The position numbers and the translations under genes were made by a program. Of a stretch of DNA of 64,000 nucleotides, positions 46,804 through 56,088 are shown one piece after another; position 1 is the first letter of the stretch, and every line of letters starts with the position of its first letter. Source of the stretch: Cytophaga sp. FL35 (GTDB lineage: Bacteria; Bacteroidota; Bacteroidia; Flavobacteriales; Flavobacteriaceae). The notes under the pieces were generated by a model. It worked only from the letters and a program-made list of their open reading frames with translations, searched no databases and had not been told where the DNA came from. The stretch is taken from assembly GCF_014349235.1 (NCBI RefSeq), contig NZ_JACSOH010000008.1, positions 1 through 64,000 of the forward strand, in the 5' to 3' direction.

Positions 46804-47279
46804 AATTAGGACTTGAGTTCAAATGGTTCGCTTACGTAATGATATCAGGCGAAATTTGTATTTTGATTAATTATTAGTCTTAACTTTCGGCATATAAAAC
46901 GGGGTTTTAACCATAATATTTTATAGCCAAATAAAATATTTTCAAACTGTTTGGAAGCTTATTCGCATTGTTAGTCAGGCTTCTCTAAAAAGCATAACGG
47001 AGCATTTTAAGATATAGTATAGGTGTAATCATTTCTTTATCTCTTACATACTTTACTTTGTTGCGAAAATTGATTTTTATTAATGTGAGGGGTGCAAAGT
47101 TAGTGGTTCATCTAATTTATTTGCGTCTTACCTATAATTTAAAATATTTTATGGGTGTCATATAAGATATGTCTTATTTGCCCGTTTACATGTACGACAT
47201 CTATACTTTTGCGTTTAATGGCAATATTTGGATGTTGACTTACTCTAAAAATGACCGACTTTAATTTAGCCTAAGAAAA
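46804..47279. promoter_or_regulatory. gldJ-porV divergent intergenic region
   Basis: 476 bases with no credible gene. For porV: TTTG at 47177-47180 and TACTTTTG at 47204-47211, spacer 23. For gldJ: minus-strand TAACTTTG at 47095-47102, which would give a leader of roughly 280 bases. An AT-rich perfect 9-bp inverted repeat AATATTTTA / TAAAATATT (46915-46923 and 46932-46940) lies in that leader. porU, expected here in Flavobacterium as I recall, is not present. Confidence 0.55.
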
Positions 47280-48431
47280 ATGAAAAGATTTTCAGTACTT
47301 ATTTTGCTGTTTTTAGCTTGCAAATTATCCGCACAGGAGGCAAGTGATCGTGTAATCACAACGGCGGTACCTTTTTTGAATATTGCTGCTGATGCCAGGG
47401 CTGCTGGAATGGGGGATATGGGAGTGGCTACTTCTTCAGATGCTTTTGCCCAGCAATGGAATCCCGCAAAGTTCGCTTTCGCCGAAAGAAAAATGGGAAT
47501 AGGACTTGGATATACGCCATACTTAAGCAACACAGTTTCGGGTATTGGCTTATTGAACGCAAGCTATTTTAATAAGATAAACGAACAAAGTGCGTTTGCC
47601 GTTGGTTTGCGTTATTTTACCTTGGGTGATATCGAATTAAGACAAACTTTTGATGATCAGGGAAGTATTGTTAAGCCAAATGAATTGGCTTTGGACGGTT
47701 CTTATTCCCTAAAGTTAAGTCCTACGTTTTCCATGGCTGTAGGGGGGCGTTACATTCGCTCTAACCTGAAATTTCAAGCAGATGCCAACATAGATTCAAA
47801 ACCTGGTAGCACGTTTGCGGTTGATGTGGCAGGGTTTTATCGCTCAAGGGAAATTGCTTACAACAGTTTTGACGGTCGTTGGAGAGGTGGATTCAATATT
47901 TCAAATTTAGGGGGTAAAATTTCATATGACGAAAATGGTCAGAAGAACTTCATCCCAGCTAATATGAGGTTAGGTCTTGGGTTTGACTTTATTCTTGATC
48001 AAGATAATACCATTGGGTTAACAACTGAATTTAATAAATTGTTGGTGCCTACACCTCAAGATTTTGACGGTGACGGGGATTTGGATGCTGCCGATAATGA
48101 TGAATACCAGGATATTGGATTTTTAAACGGTGTGTTTAAATCATTTGGCGATGCTCCGGACGGCTTTAGTGAGGAGTTAAAAGAGATGACTTGGGCTTTG
48201 GGAGCTGAGTACACGTATCAAGATGCGTTTATGTTCCGTACCGGGTACTTTAATGAAAGCGATGTCAAAGGATTTAGAAAATATTTTACCTTGGGTGCCG
48301 GATTTAGATTTAAGTCTGCCCAGATTGATTTGTCCTATCTTTTCTCTACTTCCCAAATTACCAACCCAGTGGAAAATACATTAAGGTTTTCCCTGACATT
48401 TAATTTAGGTGAAGAATTTTATAATGATTAA
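47280..48431 (+). CDS. porV: Type IX secretion outer-membrane protein PorV
   Basis: 383 aa with a signal peptide (MKRFSVLILLFLACKLSAQ) and a FadL-like beta-barrel. The PorV-type N-terminus is seen: TAVPFLNIAADARAAGMGDM and ATSSDAFAQQWNPAKFAF. The barrel ends in the aromatic-terminated strand TLRFSLTFNLGEEFYND. PorV shuttles type IX cargo proteins from the translocon to the attachment complex at the outer membrane. Stands next to gldJ, as in other flavobacteria. Confidence 0.92.
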   Translation: MKRFSVLILLFLACKLSAQEASDRVITTAVPFLNIAADARAAGMGDMGVATSSDAFAQQWNPAKFAFAERKMGIGLGYTPYLSNTVSGIGLLNASYFNKINEQSAFAVGLRYFTLGDIELRQTFDDQGSIVKPNELALDGSYSLKLSPTFSMAVGGRYIRSNLKFQADANIDSKPGSTFAVDVAGFYRSREIAYNSFDGRWRGGFNISNLGGKISYDENGQKNFIPANMRLGLGFDFILDQDNTIGLTTEFNKLLVPTPQDFDGDGDLDAADNDEYQDIGFLNGVFKSFGDAPDGFSEELKEMTWALGAEYTYQDAFMFRTGYFNESDVKGFRKYFTLGAGFRFKSAQIDLSYLFSTSQITNPVENTLRFSLTFNLGEEFYND

Positions 48432-48461
48432 AAAGACGATACTTTTTTCAATGTTATAATG

Positions 48462-48484
48462 AAAGCCTGCATCTTGCAGGTTTT
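48462..48484 (+). terminator. Probable terminator after porV
   Basis: Stem CCTGC / GCAGG (48466-48470, 48476-48480), extended by G-T and A-T pairs, then TTTT. It lies 31 bases past the porV stop. Confidence 0.6.
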
Positions 48485-48512
48485 CGTAGTTTTAGAAGAT
48501 ATTTAAACTATT

Positions 48513-48998
48513 ATGCGTAAACATAAGATAGCTTTTGAACTGGAAGTGTATGATTCTCAGCAAGAATTGAATGAGGAGGATGCATCCTTGATGAAACAAG
48601 CCCTTTTTGCAAGGAACAATGCGTATGCTCCATATTCAAATTTTTTTGTAGGGGCAGCCGTTCTATTGGAAAATGGGGAAGTAGTATGTGGAAATAATCA
48701 AGAAAATGCCTCATATCCGTCTGGTTTGTGCGCTGAAAGAGTGGCCATATTCCATGCTGGTGCAAATTTTCCCAATGTAAAGATCAAGGCTGTTGCAATT
48801 ACTGCTGCCTCAAAAAATATAAAAGTAGAAAGTCCTGTAGCTCCCTGTGGCAATTGTAGGCAATCTCTAAAAGAGTATGAGGTAAAACAAGAGGCTCCCA
48901 TAAGCTTGTTGTTAATGGGTGAGAGCGGGGAGGTCTATAAATGCAGTTCCGTAGCGGATATACTTCCCCTGGGTTTTGATAGTTCCTATTTGGGATAA
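48513..48998 (+). CDS. cdd: Cytidine deaminase
   Basis: 161 aa. Zinc and catalytic residues of the tetrameric cytidine deaminases: C73-A-E75 in GLCAERVAIF and P-C112-x2-C115 in APCGNCRQSL. Also AYAPYSNFFVGAA at the substrate site. Deaminates cytidine and deoxycytidine to the uridines in pyrimidine salvage. Its place downstream of porV is the usual flavobacterial gene neighbourhood. Confidence 0.95.
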   Translation: MRKHKIAFELEVYDSQQELNEEDASLMKQALFARNNAYAPYSNFFVGAAVLLENGEVVCGNNQENASYPSGLCAERVAIFHAGANFPNVKIKAVAITAASKNIKVESPVAPCGNCRQSLKEYEVKQEAPISLLLMGESGEVYKCSSVADILPLGFDSSYLG

Positions 48999-49127
48999 AC
49001 CCGTTTAACTGCTTTTTTTGAAAGTGTTTTCTGAGTTTTTAGCCTGAACTTTTTTCCAAGTATTTGAATCATTGTAAATTCTAGGTAACCTTTTATCGCA
49101 ATTTTTTTCATCTAATAATTTAATATG

Positions 49128-49135
49128 TATTTTTG
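49128..49135 (+). promoter_or_regulatory. Candidate -7 element for pdhA-pdhC
   Basis: TATTTTTG matches TAnnTTTG, 68 bases before the pdhA start. No clear -33 element at the right spacing. Confidence 0.45.
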
Positions 49136-49203
49136 CTTTTCTTGTGCGTTCCGGGAAGCTTAGGAACTTCAAGATGTATCGGAATCCAATTTAAAAAGCA
49201 TCA

Positions 49204-50199
49204 ATGAAAAAAATTACCAAGGAAGTATATCTAAAGTGGTACGAGGATATGTTGTTTTGGCGTAAGTTTGAGGACAAACTGGCGCAAGTTTACATTCAGC
49301 AAAAAGTGAGAGGGTTTTTGCATTTGTACAATGGACAAGAGGCCGTGTTGGCCGGTTCGTTGCATGCAATGGACCTCACTAAGGATCGTATGATCACTGC
49401 TTACCGTAACCACGTTCAGCCAATAGGTATGGGTGTGGACCCAAAAGCCGTTATGGCGGAGTTATATGGTAAAGTTACTGGTACATCAAAAGGTATGGGC
49501 GGTTCCATGCATATATTCTCAAAGGAACATCGTTTTCACGGTGGCCATGGTATTGTAGGTGGTCAAATTCCTTTGGGCGCGGGAATGGCTTTTGGAGATA
49601 AATATTTTAAGAGGGATAATGTGACCCTTTGTTATATGGGCGATGGTGCCGTAAGACAAGGTTCATTTCACGAAGCTATGAACCTGGCAATGCTTTGGCA
49701 GTTACCTGTAGTATTTATTTGTGAGAACAACGGATATGCCATGGGTACCTCGGTCGCCAGAACCTCTCATTCAACAGAAATTTGGAAATTGGGTCTTGGT
49801 TATGAAATGCCCTGTGGCCCGGTTGATGGAATGAATCCGGTAACAGTTGCCCAAGAAGTGAGTAAGGCAATTGACCGTGCACGTACAGGTGGCGGACCTA
49901 CTTTCTTGGAAATGAAAACGTACCGTTACAGAGGTCACTCAATGTCTGATGCCCAGCACTACCGTACCAAGGAAGAAGTGCAGGAATATCAAAAGATCGA
50001 CCCAATTACCCAAGTATTGGATATAATCAAGGAGAATAAATACGCAACGGACGAGGAAATCAAGAAGATTGATAACGATGTTAAAAAACGCGTAGCGGAG
50101 TGTGAGAAATTTGCCGAAGAGTCAGATTTTCCACCAGTACAGCAGTTGTATGATATGGTCTACGAAGAGGAAGATACTCCATTTGTTCAACATAAATAA
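49204..50199 (+). CDS. pdhA: Pyruvate dehydrogenase E1 component, alpha subunit
   Basis: 331 aa. Thiamine diphosphate motif GDGAVRQGSFHEAMN through ENNGYAMGT, the GGSMHIFS phosphate-binding piece, and the regulatory-loop segment YRGHSMSDAQHYRTKEE. Decarboxylates pyruvate as an alpha2-beta2 enzyme; the beta subunit gene pdhB is not in the window and must lie elsewhere. 11 bases ahead of pdhC, so co-transcribed. Confidence 0.95.
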   Translation: MKKITKEVYLKWYEDMLFWRKFEDKLAQVYIQQKVRGFLHLYNGQEAVLAGSLHAMDLTKDRMITAYRNHVQPIGMGVDPKAVMAELYGKVTGTSKGMGGSMHIFSKEHRFHGGHGIVGGQIPLGAGMAFGDKYFKRDNVTLCYMGDGAVRQGSFHEAMNLAMLWQLPVVFICENNGYAMGTSVARTSHSTEIWKLGLGYEMPCGPVDGMNPVTVAQEVSKAIDRARTGGGPTFLEMKTYRYRGHSMSDAQHYRTKEEVQEYQKIDPITQVLDIIKENKYATDEEIKKIDNDVKKRVAECEKFAEESDFPPVQQLYDMVYEEEDTPFVQHK

Positions 50200-50210
50200 T
50201 AAGTAGTTAA

Positions 50211-51845
50211 ATGGCAGAAATTATAAGCATGCCCCGATTGAGCGATACCATGGAAGAAGGTACCGTGGCCAAGTGGTTAAAAAGCGTTGGCGATAAAGTT
50301 GAAGAGGGCGATATACTGGCTGAAATTGAAACGGACAAGGCCACTATGGAATTTGAGTCCTTTTATGAAGGTACATTGCTACATATTGGTATTGAAGAAG
50401 GAGATGGAGCACCGGTAGATTCGCTTTTGGCAATTATAGGTGATGAGGGTGAGGATATTTCCGGTTTGCTGAATGGCGAAGGTGGAAGTACTTCTGAGGA
50501 AGCAGAAGTTGAAAACGCTTCAGAGGAATCTTCGGCAGATGAGGACGAAACTCAAGAAGAAGGTGGTTCTGAAATTCCTGAAGGGGTCGAAATTATAAAA
50601 ATGCCCCGTTTAAGCGATACTATGGAAGAAGGTACTGTGGCTTCCTGGTTGAAAAAAGTGGGTGATACTGTTGAAGAAGGGGATATCTTGGCGGAGATTG
50701 AGACCGACAAGGCTACTATGGAATTTGAATCATTTTATTCCGGTACCTTATTGCATATAGGAATCCAAGAAGGAGAGTCCTCTCCAGTGGATGCTGTGTT
50801 GGCCGTTATTGGCCCTGAGGGTACTGATGTGGATGCGGTGCTTAACAGTAAGCCTTCCTCGGGTAAGAAAAAAACCAAAGCAGATACTCCTAAAAAAGAA
50901 GAAGATTCAAAGTCTTCCAAAGAAGAAGGTTCCAAACCTGTAGGAGATGGTAAAAGAATTTTCGCTTCTCCGTTGGCCAAGAAAATCGCTGCTGATAAAG
51001 GTATAGATTTGGCAAGCGTTTCCGGTTCTGGTGACAATGGTAGAATCATTAAAAAGGATATAGAAAATTATAAGCCCGAGGCTAAGGCCGAGCCAAAAGC
51101 TGCTAGCGATTCTGGGGCAGCTACCAGTAAATCCGTAGCTCCTGTGAACTTACCAGTGGGTGAGGAGAGCATAGAAGAGGTGAAAAATTCTCAAATGCGT
51201 AAGGTTATCGCTAAACGCCTTTCGGAATCCAAATTCAGTGCCCCCCATTATTATCTTACTATAGAAGTAAGTATGGACAATGCCATGGCTTCCAGAAAGC
51301 AAATAAACGAGTTGCCAGAAACTAAAGTGTCCTTTAATGATATGGTAGTAAAGGCTTGTGCCATGGCACTTAAAAAGCATCCTCAAGTAAACACTACTTG
51401 GAACGGTGATACTACTAAATATAACCATCATGTTCATGTTGGTGTGGCGGTTGCCGTAGAAGATGGATTGGTGGTTCCGGTATTGAAGTTTACCGATCAA
51501 ATGTCCCTTTCCCAAATTGGTGCTTCCGTAAAAGATTTAGCAGGTAGGGCAAGAACTAAAAAGCTTACCCCTGCAGAAATGGAAGGCAGTACTTTTACAG
51601 TATCTAATTTAGGTATGTTCGGTATTTCGGAATTTACTTCTATTATCAATCAACCTAATTCCGCCATTCTTTCGGTTGGTGCAATCGTACAAAAACCAGT
51701 TGTGAAAGACGGGCAGATTGTAGTAGGTAATACTATGAAAGTAACTTTGGCATGCGACCATAGAACGGTTGATGGTGCCACAGGTGCGCAATTTTTGGCA
51801 ACATTGCGTTCGTATCTAGAGAATCCGGTAACAATGCTGGCTTAG
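50211..51845 (+). CDS. pdhC: Pyruvate dehydrogenase E2, dihydrolipoamide acetyltransferase, two lipoyl domains
   Basis: 544 aa. Two nearly identical lipoyl domains with the lipoylated lysines K43 and K167 in TDKATMEFESF, joined by an acidic Glu/Ser linker. Then a peripheral subunit-binding domain near 248-285 (FASPLAKKIAADKGIDLASV), a Lys/Ala-rich linker, and the acetyltransferase catalytic domain with H517 and D521 in DHRTVDGATGAQFL. Transfers the acetyl group to CoA in the pyruvate dehydrogenase complex. Confidence 0.96.
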   Translation: MAEIISMPRLSDTMEEGTVAKWLKSVGDKVEEGDILAEIETDKATMEFESFYEGTLLHIGIEEGDGAPVDSLLAIIGDEGEDISGLLNGEGGSTSEEAEVENASEESSADEDETQEEGGSEIPEGVEIIKMPRLSDTMEEGTVASWLKKVGDTVEEGDILAEIETDKATMEFESFYSGTLLHIGIQEGESSPVDAVLAVIGPEGTDVDAVLNSKPSSGKKKTKADTPKKEEDSKSSKEEGSKPVGDGKRIFASPLAKKIAADKGIDLASVSGSGDNGRIIKKDIENYKPEAKAEPKAASDSGAATSKSVAPVNLPVGEESIEEVKNSQMRKVIAKRLSESKFSAPHYYLTIEVSMDNAMASRKQINELPETKVSFNDMVVKACAMALKKHPQVNTTWNGDTTKYNHHVHVGVAVAVEDGLVVPVLKFTDQMSLSQIGASVKDLAGRARTKKLTPAEMEGSTFTVSNLGMFGISEFTSIINQPNSAILSVGAIVQKPVVKDGQIVVGNTMKVTLACDHRTVDGATGAQFLATLRSYLENPVTMLA

Positions 51846-51870
51846 ACGAACTATAAATTTTTTAAAATTG

Positions 51871-51901
51871 GGCATCTCGTTTTTTTCGAGATGCCTTTTT
51901 T
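51871..51901 (+). terminator. Intrinsic terminator after pdhC
   Basis: Perfect 9-bp stem GGCATCTCG (51871-51879) / CGAGATGCC (51887-51895), T-rich loop and a T run to 51901. It ends the pdhA-pdhC transcript. Confidence 0.93.
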
Positions 51902-51930
51902 AATTTCTAAATTGTAGCAAAATCTTTACT

Positions 51931-52977
51931 ATGAAAAATGGAATTCTTTTGATGGCAGGTCTTTTGGCCATAGCATGTGGTTCTACCAAAGTGGAGGAAT
52001 CCGTCACTTTGCAAAGCGGGGATGCCGTAAAATTTAATCGTGCCCTCATGGACGTGCCTAAAAAGGCCAGTGATTTGGAGGGAATTGCCAAAGCTTCAAT
52101 TTCCCAAGTTAATTTTACAAGTGCTACGGAGGTTTCTTCCATTATGAATTTTTTGGCTTCAGATGAACTTGAAGGAAGAGATTCGGGAACCGAAGGAATT
52201 ACCAAAGCGGCAGAATACATTGAGACCAATTTTAAAAATAATGGGGTAAAGCCCTTTTTTACAAGCTATAGAGATACCTTATCCAATTTTGAAAAGCCGG
52301 CATTTAATGTTGTTGGTTGGGTAGAGGGAAATGACCAGCAGCTTAAAAACGAATACATTATTATAGGGGCACATTATGATCACATAGGTTTGATTGAGCC
52401 GGAAAATGGAGATAAAATTGCCAATGGGGCCAATGATAATGCCTCAGGTACCACCACGGTAATGGAATTGGCCCGTTACTTTGGAAAGAACAGAACCAAT
52501 AAAAGGAGTTTGCTATTTGTCCTGTTTAGTGCGGAGGAGAAAGGACTTCTTGGGTCTAAACATTTGGCTCAGAAACTAAAGGATAGTTCATTAAACTTAT
52601 ATGTTCTTTTGAATTATGAAATGGTAGGCGTTCCCTTGGTGGGTAAAGAATATCTCACCTATCTTACCGGCTACGAACAATCTAACCTTGCGGATGTAGT
52701 CAATAGTTATTCCGTTGCCACCTATACCGGATTTCTACCAAAAGCCAAGGAATTCGGACTTTTTAAGAGATCAGATAATTATCCTTTTCATGAAGTATTT
52801 GGGGTGCCTTCCCAAACATTTTGCACTTTTGATTTCACTAATTACAATTATTATCACAAAGTAGGTGATGAAGTATCCGAAATGGATTTTGATCATATGG
52901 CAAAATTGATTAACCAGAGCATACCCGTTATTGAAGGGGTTGCCAATTCTCCACAGAAAGAAATAAAGTACTACTAA
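51931..52977 (+). CDS. M28 family zinc metallopeptidase, lipoprotein
   Basis: 348 aa lipoprotein (LLAIAC, Cys16). M28 zinc site: GAHYDHIG, NGANDNASGT and SAEEKGLLGSKH in order, with LNYEMVG and a final FDFTNYNYYHKVGDE. An LASDELEGRDSGTEG segment before the catalytic core is typical of aminopeptidases of this group. Probably trims peptides in the periplasm or at the outer membrane. Stop overlaps the next start by one base (TAATG). Confidence 0.92.
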   Translation: MKNGILLMAGLLAIACGSTKVEESVTLQSGDAVKFNRALMDVPKKASDLEGIAKASISQVNFTSATEVSSIMNFLASDELEGRDSGTEGITKAAEYIETNFKNNGVKPFFTSYRDTLSNFEKPAFNVVGWVEGNDQQLKNEYIIIGAHYDHIGLIEPENGDKIANGANDNASGTTTVMELARYFGKNRTNKRSLLFVLFSAEEKGLLGSKHLAQKLKDSSLNLYVLLNYEMVGVPLVGKEYLTYLTGYEQSNLADVVNSYSVATYTGFLPKAKEFGLFKRSDNYPFHEVFGVPSQTFCTFDFTNYNYYHKVGDEVSEMDFDHMAKLINQSIPVIEGVANSPQKEIKYY

Positions 52978-53657
52978 TGGCGAATGTAATTATAACCGGC
53001 ACAAGCAGGGGAATAGGATTTGAGTTGGTAAAGCTATTTGCTGCAGAAGGACATCAGGTATTGGCTTTGTCAAGAAACGATCGGCCGGTAACTGAATTGA
53101 AACTTGCAAATGTTACCTCTTTTTCTTTTGATTTGGCAAAAACCTCAGATTTAGATAAGCTTGCAACGTTTATAAGTGATGAATGGGAACAGGTAGATAT
53201 TCTTATTAACAATGCCGGTAGTTTGCTTAATAAACCTTTCTTACAAACCTCCTCTGAAGAATTTGAACAAGTGTATAGGGTAAATGTCTTTGGGGTTGCC
53301 TCCGTGACCCAGGCGGTTCTTTCAAAAATGCCAAAAAATGGGCATGTGGTGACCATTAGTTCTATGGGCGGAGTGCAAGGGAGTATGAAATTTCCTGGGC
53401 TTTCTGCCTATAGTTCCAGTAAAGGTGCCGTTATTACCTTAACTGAGTTATGGGCAGAGGAGTTTAAGGAATCCGGTCCTTCATTCAATGTTTTGGCACT
53501 GGGAGCGGTACAAACAGAAATGTTGGAAGAGGCTTTTCCGGGCTACAAAGCTCCTGTTACCGCTGTACAAATGGCTTCATATATCAAAACTTTTGCCCTC
53601 ACCGGAAATGAACTTTACAACGGCAAAATGCTTCAAGTAAGTAATAGCACACCTTAA
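52977..53657 (+). CDS. Short-chain dehydrogenase/reductase
   Basis: 226 aa. ITGTSRGIGFEL cofactor loop, NNAG, TISSMGG with the catalytic serine, and Y-x3-K in AYSSSKGAV. Shorter than most SDRs because it lacks the usual C-terminal GG-x-D segment. Coupled by TAATG to the M28 peptidase. Converges with the EutBC gene, stops overlapping by 3 bases. Substrate unknown. Confidence 0.9.
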   Translation: MANVIITGTSRGIGFELVKLFAAEGHQVLALSRNDRPVTELKLANVTSFSFDLAKTSDLDKLATFISDEWEQVDILINNAGSLLNKPFLQTSSEEFEQVYRVNVFGVASVTQAVLSKMPKNGHVVTISSMGGVQGSMKFPGLSAYSSSKGAVITLTELWAEEFKESGPSFNVLALGAVQTEMLEEAFPGYKAPVTAVQMASYIKTFALTGNELYNGKMLQVSNSTP

Positions 53658-55972
53658 ATTACGGTAAATAAACGGTCCAATATAGTCAAGGTTTGTTCCG
53701 TGGCTCTATCCGGGGTAAGCGAGGTATCCGAAATTCCGGAAACTACCTTGGTGATATTATGGTCGATCATTCCGGGTTGCGACCAAGAGCTTCTTGGAGC
53801 TGCAGTAAGGTAGGCAGAAAAGTTATGGTGGCCAGAGCCTGGCCTTTCTCCAATAATGTGTACAATGGCCTTATTAATAGAAGATTTTTGGTCTTCTCCA
53901 TACAATATTTCGCCACAGGCATAACCTGCGCGTACGCGACCATGTTTTATGATAATATTCTCTTTGTTTACCGAATAGTCCTTGTTTGTAAGTTGTTTTT
54001 TCAGCTTGGACAGGTAGGGCAATAAATGACCATCATCCATTAAGGCCAAAGGATTGAGTCCGTCTGAAATTATAAATTGAATATCCGGAACATTATTTTT
54101 CCATTTTGCTTTTAAATCTGTTAAAACAGATATGGCTTCGGAAGTAAGTTTCTCCCCGGATTCTGGATGGTACACATAATCCTGTCTATCCTTGGAACTA
54201 GTGATAATGGGTATGGCTGCAGGAATCGTTTTAATAAAAGTGTCTGTCATATTGCTCCATAAACTTTTCTTGGCGTCTTCATAAAGCCACCTAACTTGCT
54301 TTTCCAGTTCTGGTTCTAGGTTCCAAATATGTTCTCCAAAACCTTCAGAAATGGGTACACCACGTTGTCTAATTCTTTCAATACTATTTTCCCCTTCCTT
54401 TTTTATTTCATAATAATCTCTTTGGTCTCCTTTTGCTTGGCAATATTTAAAATAAACCCATGTAGGATTTCCAAAGTTAGCTGTTGGTTGACCTTTGTGA
54501 TCAATAATTTCTATGTCTTTAAAAAACTGCCACATGGCGTCATTAATCTTATAACCAAATTTTGCCCTTACCCTAACATGGTCACTAAAAGAGGTGGTCA
54601 AATAGCTGAGCATGGGGTCGTTTTTGGTAGGCAAGGCCATTAAGTAAGCCGGGTTTGCTGGCATTATTTGGTCTATACACCAGTCTAGGTCATCTAGACT
54701 GACATCCATGTGCAAGGTGGAACAAACATCAAGCCCAATAGTTAGACCATGTAGTTTTCCCATGACAATATCTTCCAAACAACATCTCACCAGTTGTTCC
54801 TTACTTTTAAAAACCTCTGGGCCAATAAATCCGGCAACATCGTTTACGTGCACCCAAGGTTTCTGAGTGTCCACGTTTTGTTCCTTGAACTGTAAATCAA
54901 GGGCTCGCAAAAATCCGTATTTTCTTGACTCATGCAACACCATGTCAAAACCGGCCCCATGACCGTTAGTAAAATCGGCGCCTTGCCCGGTTTCCGCATA
55001 TAGCCCATAAAGCCCGGTACGATTTTTAACGTGATTATGCATTTTTTCAATGCTGAGGTCAAAGGTGCGGTTGGCATTAACGGTTCCTGCTAAACTTTGA
55101 AACCAAATTCCGGTAGTTCCGGGTTGTATTTTTTCAACCTCCGCCTGAACATCAATGTGTGAAAGAACACAATTAGACATGGTTTTTTCCAGGCCAAATA
55201 CCTTTAATACGTCAAATAAGGTTTGTTCAATTTTGGCTACCGATTCAACCTCACTACTAACGGGATTAGTTCCTAAAACCAAATCGCCCACGGCATATGA
55301 CCAAGCATTAAATACCTGCCAAATTATATCTTCGGGGTTATCTGTAGGGGAGTTGGGTTGTACCCTGGCGCTCAAATATCCCTTACTTCCAATTTTGCTG
55401 TTCTCTAGCGGATTAAATACTTTTTGCCCAACACCAATAAGTTCTTCATTGGTCATGAGCTTTACGAGACATCCGATACAATCACTCGTAAGTTCGGGCA
55501 TGATTGCTTTTATTTCCCCTTCATCCTTAATTAAAGTAAATTCTTTGAGTTCGGTTAGCGTCCAATTGCCTATAGATGTTGATTCTTTAGTGGTTTCTTT
55601 GATTAATCGATATAAATCATCCGTATAAACACTTTGATGGTCCAGTTCAGAAATGGAAGTGTTACCAAGTAGTTGTCTCGCTCGTTCTCTAGATATTATA
55701 TCTTTAGCTGCAACTCCCAAACTAGCGTCCCCTTCCTTGAATTCATTGGCAGCCCCAATTATTTTTTGGTATGCGGTAAGGTTAAAGCTTCCGTGTTTTC
55801 TCTTTATGTATTCAAAAATAGTTTCCTTGGGTTTGATAGTATCGATAGTAACACCGGACGTAGGTAATGGTGAAAAGTTCTTTGGGGAATCTTGAGTTTG
55901 TGGCCAAAGGAAGGTTCCTGCTCCCAATAGCCCCATCTTGTTTAAAAAATCTTTACGGCTTATATGATCCAT
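53654..55972 (-). CDS. eutBC: Ethanolamine ammonia-lyase, EutB-EutC fusion with Tat-like leader
   Basis: 772 aa. The N-terminal leader MDHISRKDFLNKMGLLGAG resembles a twin-arginine signal with an RK pair, as do the RR leaders of two other proteins in this window. EutB part about 60-500: SLAGTVNANRTFDLS, LYAETGQGADFTNGHGAGFD, FIGPEVFKSKEQL, MGKLHGLTIGLD, MALPTKNDPMLSYLTTSFSD. EutC part about 550-772: ISDGLNPLALMDDGHLLPYL, GRVRAGYACGEILYG, GERPGSGHHNFSAYL. B12-dependent conversion of ethanolamine to acetaldehyde and ammonia is the family reaction. No other eut genes or shell proteins are nearby. Export of a B12 enzyme would be unusual, so its true role is open. Confidence 0.88.
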   Translation of the reverse strand: MDHISRKDFLNKMGLLGAGTFLWPQTQDSPKNFSPLPTSGVTIDTIKPKETIFEYIKRKHGSFNLTAYQKIIGAANEFKEGDASLGVAAKDIISRERARQLLGNTSISELDHQSVYTDDLYRLIKETTKESTSIGNWTLTELKEFTLIKDEGEIKAIMPELTSDCIGCLVKLMTNEELIGVGQKVFNPLENSKIGSKGYLSARVQPNSPTDNPEDIIWQVFNAWSYAVGDLVLGTNPVSSEVESVAKIEQTLFDVLKVFGLEKTMSNCVLSHIDVQAEVEKIQPGTTGIWFQSLAGTVNANRTFDLSIEKMHNHVKNRTGLYGLYAETGQGADFTNGHGAGFDMVLHESRKYGFLRALDLQFKEQNVDTQKPWVHVNDVAGFIGPEVFKSKEQLVRCCLEDIVMGKLHGLTIGLDVCSTLHMDVSLDDLDWCIDQIMPANPAYLMALPTKNDPMLSYLTTSFSDHVRVRAKFGYKINDAMWQFFKDIEIIDHKGQPTANFGNPTWVYFKYCQAKGDQRDYYEIKKEGENSIERIRQRGVPISEGFGEHIWNLEPELEKQVRWLYEDAKKSLWSNMTDTFIKTIPAAIPIITSSKDRQDYVYHPESGEKLTSEAISVLTDLKAKWKNNVPDIQFIISDGLNPLALMDDGHLLPYLSKLKKQLTNKDYSVNKENIIIKHGRVRAGYACGEILYGEDQKSSINKAIVHIIGERPGSGHHNFSAYLTAAPRSSWSQPGMIDHNITKVVSGISDTSLTPDRATEQTLTILDRLFTVI

Positions 55973-56074
55973 AGGAATATAGATTTATGGGGTTGTGATA
56001 AGCTGAGTCTCCACAAGTTAAAGATTTTTATTGAAGCCTTGCATTGATATAACCATTATTTAAAGTTCTTCCGT

Positions 56075-56082
56075 TATTTTTG
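56075..56082 (+). promoter_or_regulatory. -7 element of the SprT-like gene, almost no leader
   Basis: TATTTTTG matches TAnnTTTG and ends only 6 bases before the GTG start codon. Transcription would begin at or near the start codon, suggesting a leaderless or near-leaderless mRNA. Confidence 0.5.
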
Positions 56083-56088
56083 TGAGCA

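Noticed and set aside
53654-55972. Part of an ethanolamine microcompartment locus
   Set aside because: No shell protein, EutA reactivase, aldehyde dehydrogenase or transporter of the eut pathway is nearby.
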